A stretch of 64,000 bases of DNA, taken from Eurosta solidaginis (lineage: Eukaryota; Arthropoda; Insecta; Diptera; Tephritidae). The stretch spans positions 189,222,028 through 189,286,027 of the forward strand of contig NC_090324.1 in assembly GCF_040869045.1 (NCBI RefSeq), read 5' to 3'. Below the pieces are notes generated by a model that saw only the letters and a list, made by a program, of their open reading frames with translations, had not been told where the DNA came from and did no database searches. How positions within the stretch are numbered: position 1 is the first letter of the stretch; each line of letters begins with the position of its first letter. A program made the position numbers and the translations under genes. Below, piece after piece: positions 9,903-20,319 of this stretch.

Positions 9903-11311
9903 CAGGTTGATTCTAGAATGCGTTTGTACAATATGGGTATCAAACGAAAGGTGATAATGAGTATTTTAAAAGGGAGTAGGCCTTAGTTCTATAGGTGGAC
10001 GCGTTTTAGAGATATCGCCATAAAGGTGGACCAGGGGTGACTCTATAATGTGTTTGTATGATATGGGTATCAAATTAAAGGTATTAATGAGGGTTTTAAA
10101 AGGGAGTGGTGGTAGTTGTATATGTGAAGGCGTTTTCGAGATATAGACCAAAATGTGGACCAGGGTGACCCAGAACATCATCTGTCGGGTACCGCTAATT
10201 TATTTATATATGTAATACCACGAACAGTATTCCTGCCAAGATTCGAAGGGCTTTTGATTTCACTCTGCAGAACTTTTTCATTTTATTCTACTTAACACCC
10301 ATTTTACAAAGTTTTTTTCTAAAGTTATATTTTGCGTCAATAAACCAATCCAATTACCATGTTTCATCCCTTTTTTCGTATTTGGTATAGAATCATACCA
10401 TTTTTTAATTTTTCGTAATTTTCGATATCGAAAAAGTGGGGGTGGTCATAGTCTGATTTCGGCCATTTTTTGTACCAATATAAAGTGAGTTCAGATAAGT
10501 ACGTGAACTGAGTTTAGTAAAAATATATCGATTTTTGCTCAAGTTATCGTGTTAGCGGCCGAGCGGAAGGACAGACGGTCGACTGTGTATAAAAACTGGG
10601 CGTGGCTTCAATCGATTTCGACCTTTTTCACAGAAAAGAGTTATCGTCCTAGAATCTAAGCCTCCACCAAATTTCACAAGGATTTGTAAATTTTTGTTCG
10701 ACTTATGACATTAAAAGTATTCTAGACAAATTAAATGAAAAAGGGCGGAGCCACGCCCATTTTGAAATTTTCTTTTATTCTTGTATTTTGTTGCACCATG
10801 TCATTACTGGAGTTGAATGTAGACATAATTTACTTATATACTGTAAAGGTATTAAATTTTTTGTTAAAATTTGTTTTAAAAAAAAATTGTTTCTTTTAAA
10901 GTGGGCGTGGTAGTTCTCCGATTTTGCTAATTTTTATTAAGCATATATAAAAAATTTCATCGCTTTATCCGTCTTTGGTAATGAATTATCACACTTTTTA
11001 GGTTTTTCGAAATTTTCGATATCGAAAAAGTGGGTGTGGTTATAGTCCGATATCGTTCATCTTAAATAGCGATCTGAGATGAGTGCCCAGGAACCTACAT
11101 ACCAAATTTCATCAAGATACCTCAAAATTTACTCAAGCTATCGTGTTAAAGGACAGACGGACGGACGGACGGACATGACTCAATAAAATTTTGTTTCGAT
11201 ACTGATGATTTTGATATATAGAAGTCTATATCTACCTCGATTCATTTATACCTGTACAACCAACCGTTATCCAATCAAAGTTAATATACCCTGTGAGCTC
11301 TGCTCAACTTA

Positions 11312-11501
11312 CAATTTTAGAAATAAATTGTTAAAATATCTATTAATTAAATAAGGTAAATTTATTAAAAATTAATGAAGGCAAGAATAAAATGGAATGT
11401 TTGAATAAAGATTAAAATTAAAGCTTAAATTAGCAAATTTTTTTTCCCAAGGAATCAGCAATAAATTTTTATTTTCCCTTGAATTTTCTCTTTCAATCGA
11501 A
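11312..11501 (+). other. AT-rich spacer before ORF K, copy 1
   Basis: This runs from the end of the HINE to the start of ORF K. It is AT-rich, with TCTTTCAATCGAA just before the ATG, conserved in copies 1 to 4. I saw no further feature in it. Confidence 0.5.
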
Positions 11502-11747
11502 ATGTCTTGGTGGACAAAAATAGCCCAAGGCATTATGATAGCCATAGCTGGCTACGAAGTAGGAAAGGAAAGTTCTGAAGCATCAGAAAATAAAATGGTT
11601 AAATACGAACCACCAGCCGAGGAAGAAACAAAAAACACCCCAAACATTCCAGATGTTGGGCTAGGCGCAATGATTTGCGTGGTCGGGCTATTAGTCATTA
11701 CAATAGCCACTATAATCAGAAAATACCTGAAATTTAAGTATAGGTAA
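11502..11747 (+). CDS. ORF K copy 1, 81-aa putative membrane protein
   Basis: I do not recognise this protein. It starts MSWWTK, has a first apolar stretch at residues 7-18 (IAQGIMIAIAGY), an acidic, proline-containing middle with EPPAEEETKN (about 36-45), a strong membrane segment at about 53-72 (GLGAMICVVGLLVITIATII) and a short basic tail ending KYLKFKYR. This layout suits a small membrane-anchored protein, for example a remnant of an envelope-like gene, but nothing proves that. It is the only uninterrupted copy; copies 2, 3 and 4 carry a retroposon after residue 22. It lies upstream of ORFs L and N in the 3' third of the element, the usual env position. Coding status is uncertain. Confidence 0.45.
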   Translation: MSWWTKIAQGIMIAIAGYEVGKESSEASENKMVKYEPPAEEETKNTPNIPDVGLGAMICVVGLLVITIATIIRKYLKFKYR

Positions 11748-11861
11748 TTGAATAACGTGCAACAGCGCGTCTAAATTTTTTTTTCTCTACCCAAATTTCC
11801 AAACTCAAAGCTGAGGAAGTGCAATAAACAATTCAAGTAAATCTCATATAGTAAATCTAAA

Positions 11862-12175
11862 ATGTCACATCGAGAGTAAAGGCAGCCCTGCCTAAAGCGA
11901 ACGGTAAATCAAAAATTTGCATGATTCCTTTGAATGCTCCTGACAAAGATGTTCACGAAGCAATAGTAAATTCTAGAACAGTGGAAATAGGCAAAAGCGA
12001 AGCAACAAAAAAAAAAAATAATAATAATAATACTAAAAAACCAGCCAAAAGGAACACAAGAAAAATTAAGAAAAAGTCACAAAGAGAACCTATAAAAATA
12101 TATGTGAAGCGCTATATAAATTTGCAACAAAAGACTAGTCACGCTCATTTTCATCTAAGGATAGAAAAATGTTAG
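11862..12175 (+). pseudogene. ORF L copy 1, frameshifted near its start
   Basis: Compared with the intact copy at 20935, one A is missing just after the ATG (11862), so the start is out of frame. The rest is open from 11921 and reads DKDVHEAIVNSRTVEIGKS, then a Lys/Asn-rich run and SQREPIKIYVKRYI. The protein is strongly basic, suggesting nucleic-acid binding, but no family was recognised. It follows ORF K by about 115 bases. Confidence 0.4.
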
Positions 12176-12450
12176 CGTAGAAAAATTATCAAGCAACCAG
12201 ATTGTTGAGGAATTTATTGATTTAGGACAATATTCGACCAGGCATACAAGAATTGCCGGCAATCCAGGACTTGAAATTTATAAGGAAACACAGTGGTCCT
12301 GAGGGACAAATTGGTGAAAAATTAATTGAATATTTACTGCAGCAGCCAAATTTAAAAATATTAAAAATGTACCCAAGTTATACAAGATCTAATAATTCCA
12401 CTAACCCTAGAGGTAGTGAAAGTGACAAATCCCGGTTAAAAATTAAATAA
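12176..12450 (+). pseudogene. Frame M copy 1, unassigned decayed coding frame
   Basis: Two overlapping frames look like one broken gene. The first contains VEKLSSNQIVEEFIDLGQ and ends after GLEIYKETQWS. The second, open from 12253, contains EGQIGEKLIEYLLQQPNLKI and ends SDKSRLKIK at 12450. There is no ATG of its own. In copies 2 to 5 the second frame has a TAG in place of CAG (as at 21405). Nothing was recognised. Positions of the other copies are about 21240-21511, 29040-29312, 42160-42435 and 48870-49145. Confidence 0.35.
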
Positions 12451-12465
12451 TTCTTCATTAATATC

Positions 12466-12621
12466 ATGACGATTCTGTCTTGGTGGCCGCCGCAGAAATC
12501 GCATGACATAAAAGACCAAAAATATATTGCTGGAAAATACAAAAAAAAAAGAGATACAAAAATTTTTGCATCCACTGTACCTTCCGCCTACCCATTAGCC
12601 GAACTAATACTATTAATATAA
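12466..12621 (+). CDS. ORF N copy 1, 51 aa
   Basis: The frame starts MTILSWWPPQKSHD, has a basic centre GKYKKKRDTK and ends PSAYPLAELILLI. It is uninterrupted in copies 1, 3, 4 and 5 and broken in copy 2 by a change in an A run. Most differences between copies change amino acids, so I see no sign of purifying selection. There is no known family; it may be a truncated N-terminus of a longer lost protein. It lies about 15 bases after frame M. Confidence 0.35.
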   Translation: MTILSWWPPQKSHDIKDQKYIAGKYKKKRDTKIFASTVPSAYPLAELILLI

Positions 12622-13535
12622 ACTACCTTGCTCTTCCGTCAACCACAGCTCCAAAATTCCTGCGCAATTAGCTACAGATTTTTGTTATACACTAAATTCA
12701 ATAAAACCCTAACAAAATAAAATAACAACGAAAATCGTTATTTAATAGAAATAATTAAAGTTAGAAATATAATAATAGAGAAATAGATATAAGTATGCCC
12801 TGTTTCAGTTAGAAAACCTAGTTTTTCAGAGAAGTCATTATTTTAGGAAAAATATTTTTATTTAGCCACAGGTAGAATAGAAAATAGTAATAGGAAAATA
12901 TTTTTTAGAGTTGAATATAGTAATAGAAAATATTTTTACTTCAACCCACACATATAATACATAAGAATAAGTTTAAACCGGTATAGAACATATTACCTGG
13001 CACAGTATAGAACATTTTCTAGTAACCCAAATGATTTGAAAAAAAACCAAAACAATCACACTATAGACATTCCAATTTGCTCGTCATTAAAAATGTAAAC
13101 AAGCAAAAACAAAAAAAAAAAACATAAAGTCATATTGGCATCAAGTTACAGTTACTTCATAATAATTTGTAAACACATGCCGATTTTTAAGAGAGTCGAC
13201 GCTCTTAAGGGTCGGCTGTGCAAAAAAAAAAATTACTCATCATAGTAAATACAAAAAAAAAAAAAAATAGCAAAAGTCAGCTTATTATGAAAAAGCGAGA
13301 ATCAACATAACGGGCACTCTATGTAAAGCAAATGCAAACCCATAAAAACAAAAATAGGAAAAGCATATACTCATAATATCAAGTTACCACTATTACATAA
13401 TTAATAATTACAATTAAATTCAAAAAAAAATCTCTTTTGGTAACACCAAGCAAGTCGACTGGGTCATTCAACGTAAAATGAAACAACACGGCACATTTAT
13501 CACAGTGACCGTCTATAATTAAGCATAAAATTATA
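12622..13535 (+). other. A-rich 3' region, copy 1
   Basis: No gene seen. It holds AATAAA signals near 12700, repeated TAATAGAAAATATTTTTA-type text, A runs at 13110 and 13255, and a near-perfect palindrome at 13187-13208 (TTAAGAG and CTCTTAA arms around GTCGAC, one mismatched pair). The region is conserved in all five copies and is probably the 3' untranslated part of the LTR element. Confidence 0.55.
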
Positions 13536-13582
13536 TAAATAAATAAATAAATGTAAGGCGCGATAACTTAAAAGGCCGATGG
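13536..13582 (-). repeat. SINE 3'-tail remnant abutting LTR 2
   Basis: AAATAAATGTAAGGCGCGAT followed by AAC is the reverse complement of the tail of the SINE at 40206 and 55532 (GTTATCGCGCCTTACATTT plus ATTT repeats). It lies directly before the LTR, where a polypurine tract is expected. The same remnant precedes LTR 3 (22605-22646), LTR 4 (30417-30460), LTR 5 (43505-43550) and LTR 6 (50204-50247), but not LTR 1. Confidence 0.65.
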
Positions 13583-13945
13583 TGTAGTATCAATTGGAAT
13601 TCACCTCACTTCAAACACGCTTAACATTACAAATATACGTTCATTGACCCAGATAACTACCATGAGTTCATTCGCATTTGCCAAGTCGCCCAATATATTA
13701 ATGCGTCATACCAAATTGCTTAAACAGGAATCATATTGACAATATGTAGGTCAATATAATAATATGCTGACAAACCATTCCTCACTATTGATTCATGCAC
13801 CTCTAGTATGTATAAATTAATGTAAATATGTGTATATGTATAGGCTAAGAACTTTTGTATAAATAGTAATCAATTTCGTCAATAAAGAAAAATCAAAAAT
13901 TGCTATCCAAGCGTTCGACACACAATAATTTTAACGTTCTTTACA
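13583..13945 (+). repeat. LTR 2
   Basis: TGTAGTATC to TTTACA, 363 bp, followed by primer site TGGCGATCGTGCCAG at 13946. The TATA box, AATAAA and hairpin are as in LTR 1. The bases after the start read AATTGG instead of CGTGG. Confidence 0.85.
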
Positions 13946-15286
13946 TGGCGATCGTGCCAGTCTAGATCAGAATTAGCAAAACTGCTGAAGATCTAGCTGG
14001 TCAGAGGAACCTGTCGTAAAGCAGGATTCGCCTTCTTTACATGGCGATCCTGCCAGCCTGATCTTCAATTAGCTGAAAATTTGCTCATAAGCAAAATTCG
14101 CTAGATCTTGCTGAACAGAGATCCTGCCATCTCAACAAACAGTTCGCTAGCTGCCAAGAATTTTAAATACAGGATTACAGGTCCTGCGAAACTAAAAACA
14201 AACATTAAGTAGTCCCGAACCGAACAGGATACAAAAGAAGGGGACATTTGGCGCTACAAAAAGGATTCCCAGAAAATTCCTACCAACATCAGTTATGAGG
14301 ATTTGAGCAAATTAAAATCGAAAATATTCAACATCAGTTATAAGGATTTGAGCAAATTAAAATCGAAAATATTACATCATCAGTTATGAAGATTTGAACA
14401 AATTAAAATCGAAGTTAAACAACATTCTGATCGGCAATAAGGATGACTGACCAAATAAACGCATAAGCGAGGTGGAATAAACAACATTCTGATGGGCAAT
14501 AGGGATGACTGACCAAATAAACGCATAAGGCGAGGTGGAATAAACAACATTCTGATCGGCAATAAGGATGACTGACCAAATAAAAGCATAAAGCGAGGTG
14601 GAATAAGAATGACTGACCAAATAAAAGCAAGCGAGGTGGAATAAGGAAATCCTGATCAACAGCAAAAATCAGCAGCAAACAACATCCAGACTGGCAGCAA
14701 GGAGTTATAAAGGCTTAAGTATAATTAAAATTTTTTAGAATCAATTGTGCGGCCTCAGGGACGCTAAAATATGAGCAAAAATTTCGTCTTTGCTTAGGAA
14801 TTTTTTTAAATATGGTAGGATGAACAAAATTTTTTTTCCAAAAGTTTGATGTCAGCCTTGAAAATGGCAGAAACTAAACCTAAAAATAAAAAGATTGAAG
14901 CGAAATGTGGCGTAGAAAAAATAATAATAATAACATAAAATTTAATTTTAAACAATACTTTGTAAAATAAGCAAAACTTTTTTTAAGAAAATCAAAAATT
15001 TTAGAAACAAATTTTATACAATAGCTTCTATAATATTAATTAAATAAGGAAAAATAAATCAGCAAAATGGCATAAAAGTAAATTTTTAAAATATTTTGTA
15101 AATTAAAAAAAAACTACATTTCTAAAATTTAAAGAAAAATGTTAATTATTTTGTAAAATTAATTAAACAAAAGAAAATAAAAGTGTACTTAACTATTAAT
15201 TTGAAAAAATTAGAAATTTTTTTTAAGGAAAAATATTAAATATCTAAATTAGAAATGAAAAAATTGTAAAGTAAAACACAAACAAG

Positions 15287-16515
15287 TAAGGAAGGCTAAG
15301 TTCGGGTGTAACCGAACATTACATACTCAGCTGAGAGCTATGGAGACAAAATAAGGGAAAATCACCATGTAGGAAAATGAACCTAGGGTAACCCTGGAAT
15401 GTGTTTGTATGACATGTGTATCAAATAGAAGCTATTAATGAGCATTTTAAGAGGGAGTGGGCCATAGTTCTATAGGTGGACGCCTTTTCGAGATATCGCC
15501 ATAAAGGTGGACAAGGGGTGACTCTTGAATTTATTTGTACGATATGGGTATCAAATGAAAGGTGTTAATGAGTATTTTAAAAGGGCGTATGCCTTAGTTC
15601 TATAGGTGGACGCCTTTCGGAGATATCGCCATAAAGGTGGAGCAGGGGTGACTCTAGAATTTGTTTGTACGATATGGGTATCAAATGAGATGTGTTAATG
15701 AGTGTTTTAAAAGGGCGTGGGCCTTAGTTCTATAGGTGGACGCCTTTTCGAGATATCGCCATAAAGGTGGACCAGGGGTGACTCTAGAATTTGTTTGTAC
15801 GATATTGGTATCAAATGAAAGGTGATAATGAGTATTTTAAAAGGGAGTGGGCCTTAGTTCTATAGGTGGACGCCTTTTCGATATATCGCCATAAAGGTGG
15901 GCCAGGGGTGACTCTAGAATTTGTTTGTACGATATGGGTATCAAATGAAAGGTGCTAATAAGTATTTTAAAAGGGCGTGGGCCTTAGTTCTATAGGTGGA
16001 CGCCTTTTCGAGATATCGCCATAAAGGTGGACCAGGGGTGACTCTAGAATTTGTTTGTACGACATGGGTATCAAATGAAAGGTGCTAATGAGTATTTTAA
16101 AAAGGAGTGGGCCTTAGTTCTATAGGTAGACGCCTTTTCGAGATATCCCCATAAAGGTGGACCAGGGGTGACTCTAGAATTTGTTTGTACGATATGGATA
16201 TCAAATGAAAAGTGTTAATGAGTATTTTTAAAGGGAGTGGGCCTTAGTTCTATAGGTGGACGCCTTTTCGAGATATCGTTATAAAGGTGGACCAGGTTGA
16301 TTCTAGAATGCGTTTGTACAATGTGGGTATCAAACGAAAGGTGATAATGAGTATTTTAAAAGGGAGTAGGCCTTAGTTCTAAAGGTGGACGCGTTTTAGA
16401 GATATCGCCATAAAGGTGGACCAGGGGTGACTCTATAATGTGTTTGTATGATATGGGTATCAAATTAAAGGTATTAATGAGGGTTTTAAAAGGGAGTGGT
16501 GGAAGTTGTATATGT
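15287..16515. mobile_element. HINE 2a, right end missing
   Basis: It starts AAGGAAGGCTAAGTTCGGG with the family hairpin and left subterminal repeat, and breaks at about 16515 into the second AT-rich block, exactly as HINE 1a does. Confidence 0.65.
15430..16505. repeat. 130-bp tandem array 2a, about 8 units
   Basis: Same unit as arrays 1a and 1b, mostly 130-bp spacing, ending with the diverged right-end units. Confidence 0.93.
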
Positions 16516-16818
16516 GATTTCGTTTTTGCTTAGGAATTTTTTTAAATATGGTAGGATGAACAAATTTTTTTTTTTCGAAAAGTTTGATGTCAGCCTTGAA
16601 AATGGCAGAAATTAAACCTAAAACTAAAAAGATTGAAGCCCAATGTGGCGTAGAAAAAATAATAAAATTTAATTTTAAACAATACTTTGTAAAATAATTC
16701 AAAGAAAAACTTTTTTAAGAAAATCAAAAATTTTAGAAACAAATTTTATACAATAGCTTCTATAATGTTAAATAAGGAAAAATAAATCAGCAAAATGGCA
16801 TAAAGAAAAAGGTTAATT

Positions 16819-17155
16819 GAAATTAAATCAGCAACAAAACCAAAGTTTCTTTGAAAACCGCCGTACCAAGCATAGCTTTAACACATAATTGCATACGAAG
16901 TATGCATGTGTAAAAAGATTAAAATATGCAAAAAAGAAGGCAATTGGGAAAAACTTTACAACAACTAAGGCATGAAGTAGCTGAATGCGTTTATAACCAT
17001 TTCAACTATCGTAGGAGTGCGGGTTCGACTCCCACTCCCGGGAGAAAAGGCTTTGAAGAGATTTACAAGGTATAATCGAAACAGCTGTCGCCTTGTCCGT
17101 CCTGATGTCACGTTGCTTAAATTTTTCCCAAATTATTTAAAAAAAAAGGTTAATT
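16819..17155 (+). mobile_element. tRNA-derived SINE-like insertion, copy 2
   Basis: Same insertion at the same site as 7903-8238, with GGTTAATT repeated on both sides. Box A-like TAGCTGAATGCG is at 16978-16989 and box B GGTTCGACTCC at 17022-17032. The shared position shows it was copied with the monomer rather than inserted twice. Confidence 0.7.
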
Positions 17156-18039
17156 ATTTTGTAAAATTAATTAAACAAAAGAAAATAAAAGTGTACTTAA
17201 CTATTAATTTGAAAAAATTCGAAAATTTTTTTAAAGAAAAATTTTAAATATCTAAATTAGAAATGAAAAAATTGTAAAGTAAAACAAAAACAAGTAAGGA
17301 AGGTTCGGGTGTAACCGAACATTACATACTCAGTTGAGAGCTATGGAGACAAAATAAGGGAAAATCACAATGTAGGAAAATGAACCTAGGGTTAACCCTG
17401 GAATGTGCTTGTATGACATGTATACCAAATGGAAGCTATTAAAGAGTACTTTAAGAGGGAGTAGGCCATAATTCTATAGGTGGACGCCTTATCGAGATAT
17501 CGCCATAAAGGTGGACCAGGGGTGACTCTTGAATTTGTTTGTACGATATGGGTATCAAATGAAAGGTGTTAATGAGTATTTTAAAAGGGCGTGGGCCTTA
17601 GTTCTATAGGTGGACGCATTTCCGAGATATCGCCATAAAGGTGGAACAGGGGTGACTCTAGAACTTGTTTGTACGATATGGGTATCAAATGAAAGGTATT
17701 AATGAGTATCATAAAAGGGCGTGGGCCTTAGTTCTATAGGTGGACGCCTTTTCGAGGTATCGCCATAAAGGTGGACCAGGGGTGACTCTAGAATTTGTTT
17801 GTACGACATGGGTATCAAATGAAAGGTGCTAATGATTGTTTTAAAAAGGAGTGGGCCTTAGTTCTATAGGTGGACGCCTTTTCGAGATATCCGCATAAAG
17901 GTGGACCAGGGGTGACTCTAGAATTTGTTTGTACGATATGGGTATCAAATGAAAGGTCTTAATGAGTATTTTAAAAGCGAGTGGACCTTAGTTCTATAGG
18001 TGGACGCCTTTTCGAGATATCTTTATAAAGGTGGACCAG

Positions 18040-18793
18040 TAGTGGAATTCACTAACTTATATCGGTGCGATTTGTCGAGATTTTAATTAACGATTTTGTC
18101 GCTTGCTTTATCGATTGTACTATTCACTAATGACATTTGAAATAGTAGAAAGGTGGCAGCACAGCTTAACGAAACCTAAAAAATGCGAAAAGCACAAAAG
18201 GAATGCCAAAAATAAACAAATTCCATATACTAGCTGCTTTTAAAAGTCATTATTGTGCAAGCTTTTACCTATTTTAACAAAAGGGAAGTAAATGCAGAAT
18301 TAATTTTTTTCTCTGTTGATATCGCAGTTATTCTTGTATCCCTTCATTGACCATCAAGTTGAGAAATAATATCATGAGCCACGTCTGGGGTTATTCGGTA
18401 CAGCTTTCGAAACTCCGTTGCATTCAGGTGGAATGGGTTAACTACTTCTCTAAGAAGGCGTCTGTCCACTGGCGATGGACTTAGTAACCCTTCATCTTGT
18501 GATAAAACGTATGCTAAGTACTCAAATGCCATTTGATTTATAAATAAAGCAACTTTTCGTGTTTGAAAGTTTTAATTAAAGTTCCGATTTTTTTTTTAAC
18601 TAAAATTGGCCGAAATGTAAAATTCGTGATTTTTAACGCAGCCAATTCACTTGCCGTTTATATAAAAACACAGTTGATCGTTGATTAACGAATATCGATA
18701 AAAAATAGTTACTGAATAACGAAATCGTTATAGTTATCGATTCGCAAATAAAGCGATGGCAAATATCGTTAAAAAAGTTAGTGAATTCCACTA
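18040..18793. mobile_element. PIF/Harbinger-type element, copy 2
   Basis: Termini TAGTGGAATTCACTAACTT and complement, with CAG at 18037-18039 and 18794-18796. It is 754 bp, shorter than copy 1 through small deletions near the left end. Same site as copy 1, hence duplicated with the monomer. Confidence 0.85.
18344..18532 (-). pseudogene. Harbinger transposase N-terminal fragment, copy 2
   Basis: It encodes the same N-terminal segment as 9377-9640 (MAFEYLAYVLSQ to SQLDGQ), but a new stop shortens it to 62 codons. No catalytic domain is present. Confidence 0.62.
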
Positions 18794-20319
18794 CAGGTTG
18801 ATTCTACAACGCGTTTGTACAATATGGGTATCAAACGAAAGGTGATAATGAGTATTTTAAAAGGGAGTAGGCCTTAGTTCTATAGGTGGACGCGTTTTAG
18901 AGATATCGCCATAAAGGTGGACCAGGGGTGACTCTATAATGTGTTTGTATGATATGGGTATCAAATTAAAGGTATTAATGAGGGTTTTAAAAGGGAGTGG
19001 TGGTAGTTGTATATGTGAAGGCGTTTTCGAGATATAGAACAAAATGTGGACCAGGGTGAGCCAGAACATCATCTGTCGGGTACCGCTAATTTATTTATAT
19101 ATGTAATACCACGAACAGTATTCCTGCCAAGATTCGAAGGACTTTTGATTTCACCCTGCAGAACTTTTTCATTTTATTCTACTTAACACCTATTTTCCAA
19201 AGTTTTTTTCTAAACTTATATTTTGAGCCAATAAGCCAATCCAATTACCATGTTTCATCCCTTTTTTCGTATTTGGTATAGAATTATACCATTTTTTAAT
19301 TTTTCGTAATTTTCGATATCGAAAAAGTGGGGGTGGTCATAGTCGGATTTTGGCCATTTTTTATAACAATATAAAGTGAGTTCACATAAGTACGTGAACT
19401 GAGTTTAGTAAAAATATATCGATTTTTGCTCAAGTTATCGTGTTAGCGGCCGAGCGGAAGGACAGATGGTCGACTGTGTATAAAAACTGGGCGTGGCTTC
19501 AATCGATTTCGCCCTTTTTCACAGAAAAGAGTTATCGTCCTAGAATCTAAGCCTCCACCAAATTTCACACGGATTTGTAAATTTTTGTTCGACTTATGAC
19601 ATTAAAAGTATCCTAGGCAAATTAAATGAAAAAGGGCGGAGCCACGCCCATTTTGAAATTTTCTTTTATTCTTGTATTAAGTTCCACCATTTCATTACTG
19701 GAGTTGAATGTAGACATAATTTACTTATATACTGTAAAGATATTAAATTTTTTGTTAAAATTTGTCTTTAAAAAAATTGTCTCTTTTAAAGTGGGCGTGG
19801 TAGTTCTCCGATTTTGCTAATTTTTATTAAGCATATATAAAAATTTCATCGCTTTATCCGTCTTTGGTAATGAATTATCGCACTTTATCTCTTTTTCGAA
19901 ATTTTCGATATCGAAAAAGTGGGTGTGGATATAGGTTAGATCTACGATGAGTGCCCAGGAACCTACATACCACGGACGGACGGACGGACGGACATGACTC
20001 AATAAAATTTTGTTTCGATACTGATGATTTTGATATATAGAAGTCTATATCTACCTCGATTCATTTATACCTGTACAACCAACCGTTATCCAATCAAAGT
20101 TAATATACCCTGTGAGCTCTGCTCAACTTACAATCTTAGAAACAAATTGTTAAAATATATATTAATTAAATAAGGTAAATTTATTAAAAATTAATGAAGG
20201 CAAGAATAAAATGGAATGCTTGAATAAAGATTAAAATTAAAGCTTAAATTAGCAAATTTTTTTTCCAAAGGAATCAGCAATAAATTTTATTTTCCCTTGA
20301 ATTTTCTCTTTCAATCGAA

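Larger units (their letters stand above)
8540..10165. repeat. 130-bp tandem array 1b, about 7 units, split
   Basis: The units are the same as in array 1a. The array is interrupted at 9123-9902 by a Harbinger element inserted into the phrase GGACCAG. The final units before the core are the diverged TGTTTGTATGATATGGG type seen at the right end of every array. Confidence 0.93.
8378..11311. mobile_element. HINE 1b (DINE-1-like Helitron), near full length
   Basis: It starts AAGGAAGGTTCGG and has a left hairpin with one change (TTCGGATGTAACCGAA), the left subterminal repeat ACTCAGCTGAGAGC, the 130-bp array, then a core with GATATCGAAAAAGTGGG, GGCCGAGCGGAAGGACAGAC and a (GGAC)n run at 11157-11174. 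It ends GTGAGCTCTGCTCAACTT, whose reverse complement resembles the left repeat. Subterminal inverted repeats, a microsatellite and central tandem repeats are hallmarks of DINE-1/HINE elements, which depend on a Helitron replicase elsewhere. No ORF is apparent. A Harbinger element is inserted at 9123. Confidence 0.68.
5078..13582 (+). mobile_element. Internal region 1
   Basis: The order is: primer site and leader (5078-5830), AT-rich block with ORF J, truncated HINE 1a, a second copy of the AT-rich block carrying a tRNA-SINE, HINE 1b with a Harbinger insertion, ORF K (intact and without the retroposon found in copies 2 to 4), ORF L (frameshifted), frame M, ORF N (intact), and an A-rich 3' region ending in a SINE tail remnant. 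The block from about 5913 to 7591 is repeated from 7592 onward, a partial tandem duplication shared with internal region 2. Confidence 0.8.
17440..19060. repeat. 130-bp tandem array 2b, about 7 units, split
   Basis: Units as in the other arrays, interrupted by the Harbinger element at the same unit position as in array 1b. Confidence 0.92.
17294..20130. mobile_element. HINE 2b, near full length with internal deletion
   Basis: Left end, array, core and right end GAGCTCTGCTCAACTT are present. Compared with HINE 1b, a short deletion removes core text just before the (GGAC)n run at 19975-19993. A Harbinger element is inserted at 18040. Confidence 0.66.

Noticed and set aside
11502..11747. ORF K as a genuine envelope protein
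   Set aside because: Only a membrane segment and position fit; no signal peptide with cleavage site, furin site or fusion peptide can be seen, so it is left unassigned.
19626..19820. Hydrophobic frame in the HINE core (also 27070 and 39811)
   Set aside because: T-rich core sequence; the frame differs between copies and starts at the same AAATGAAAAAGGGCGG phrase by chance.
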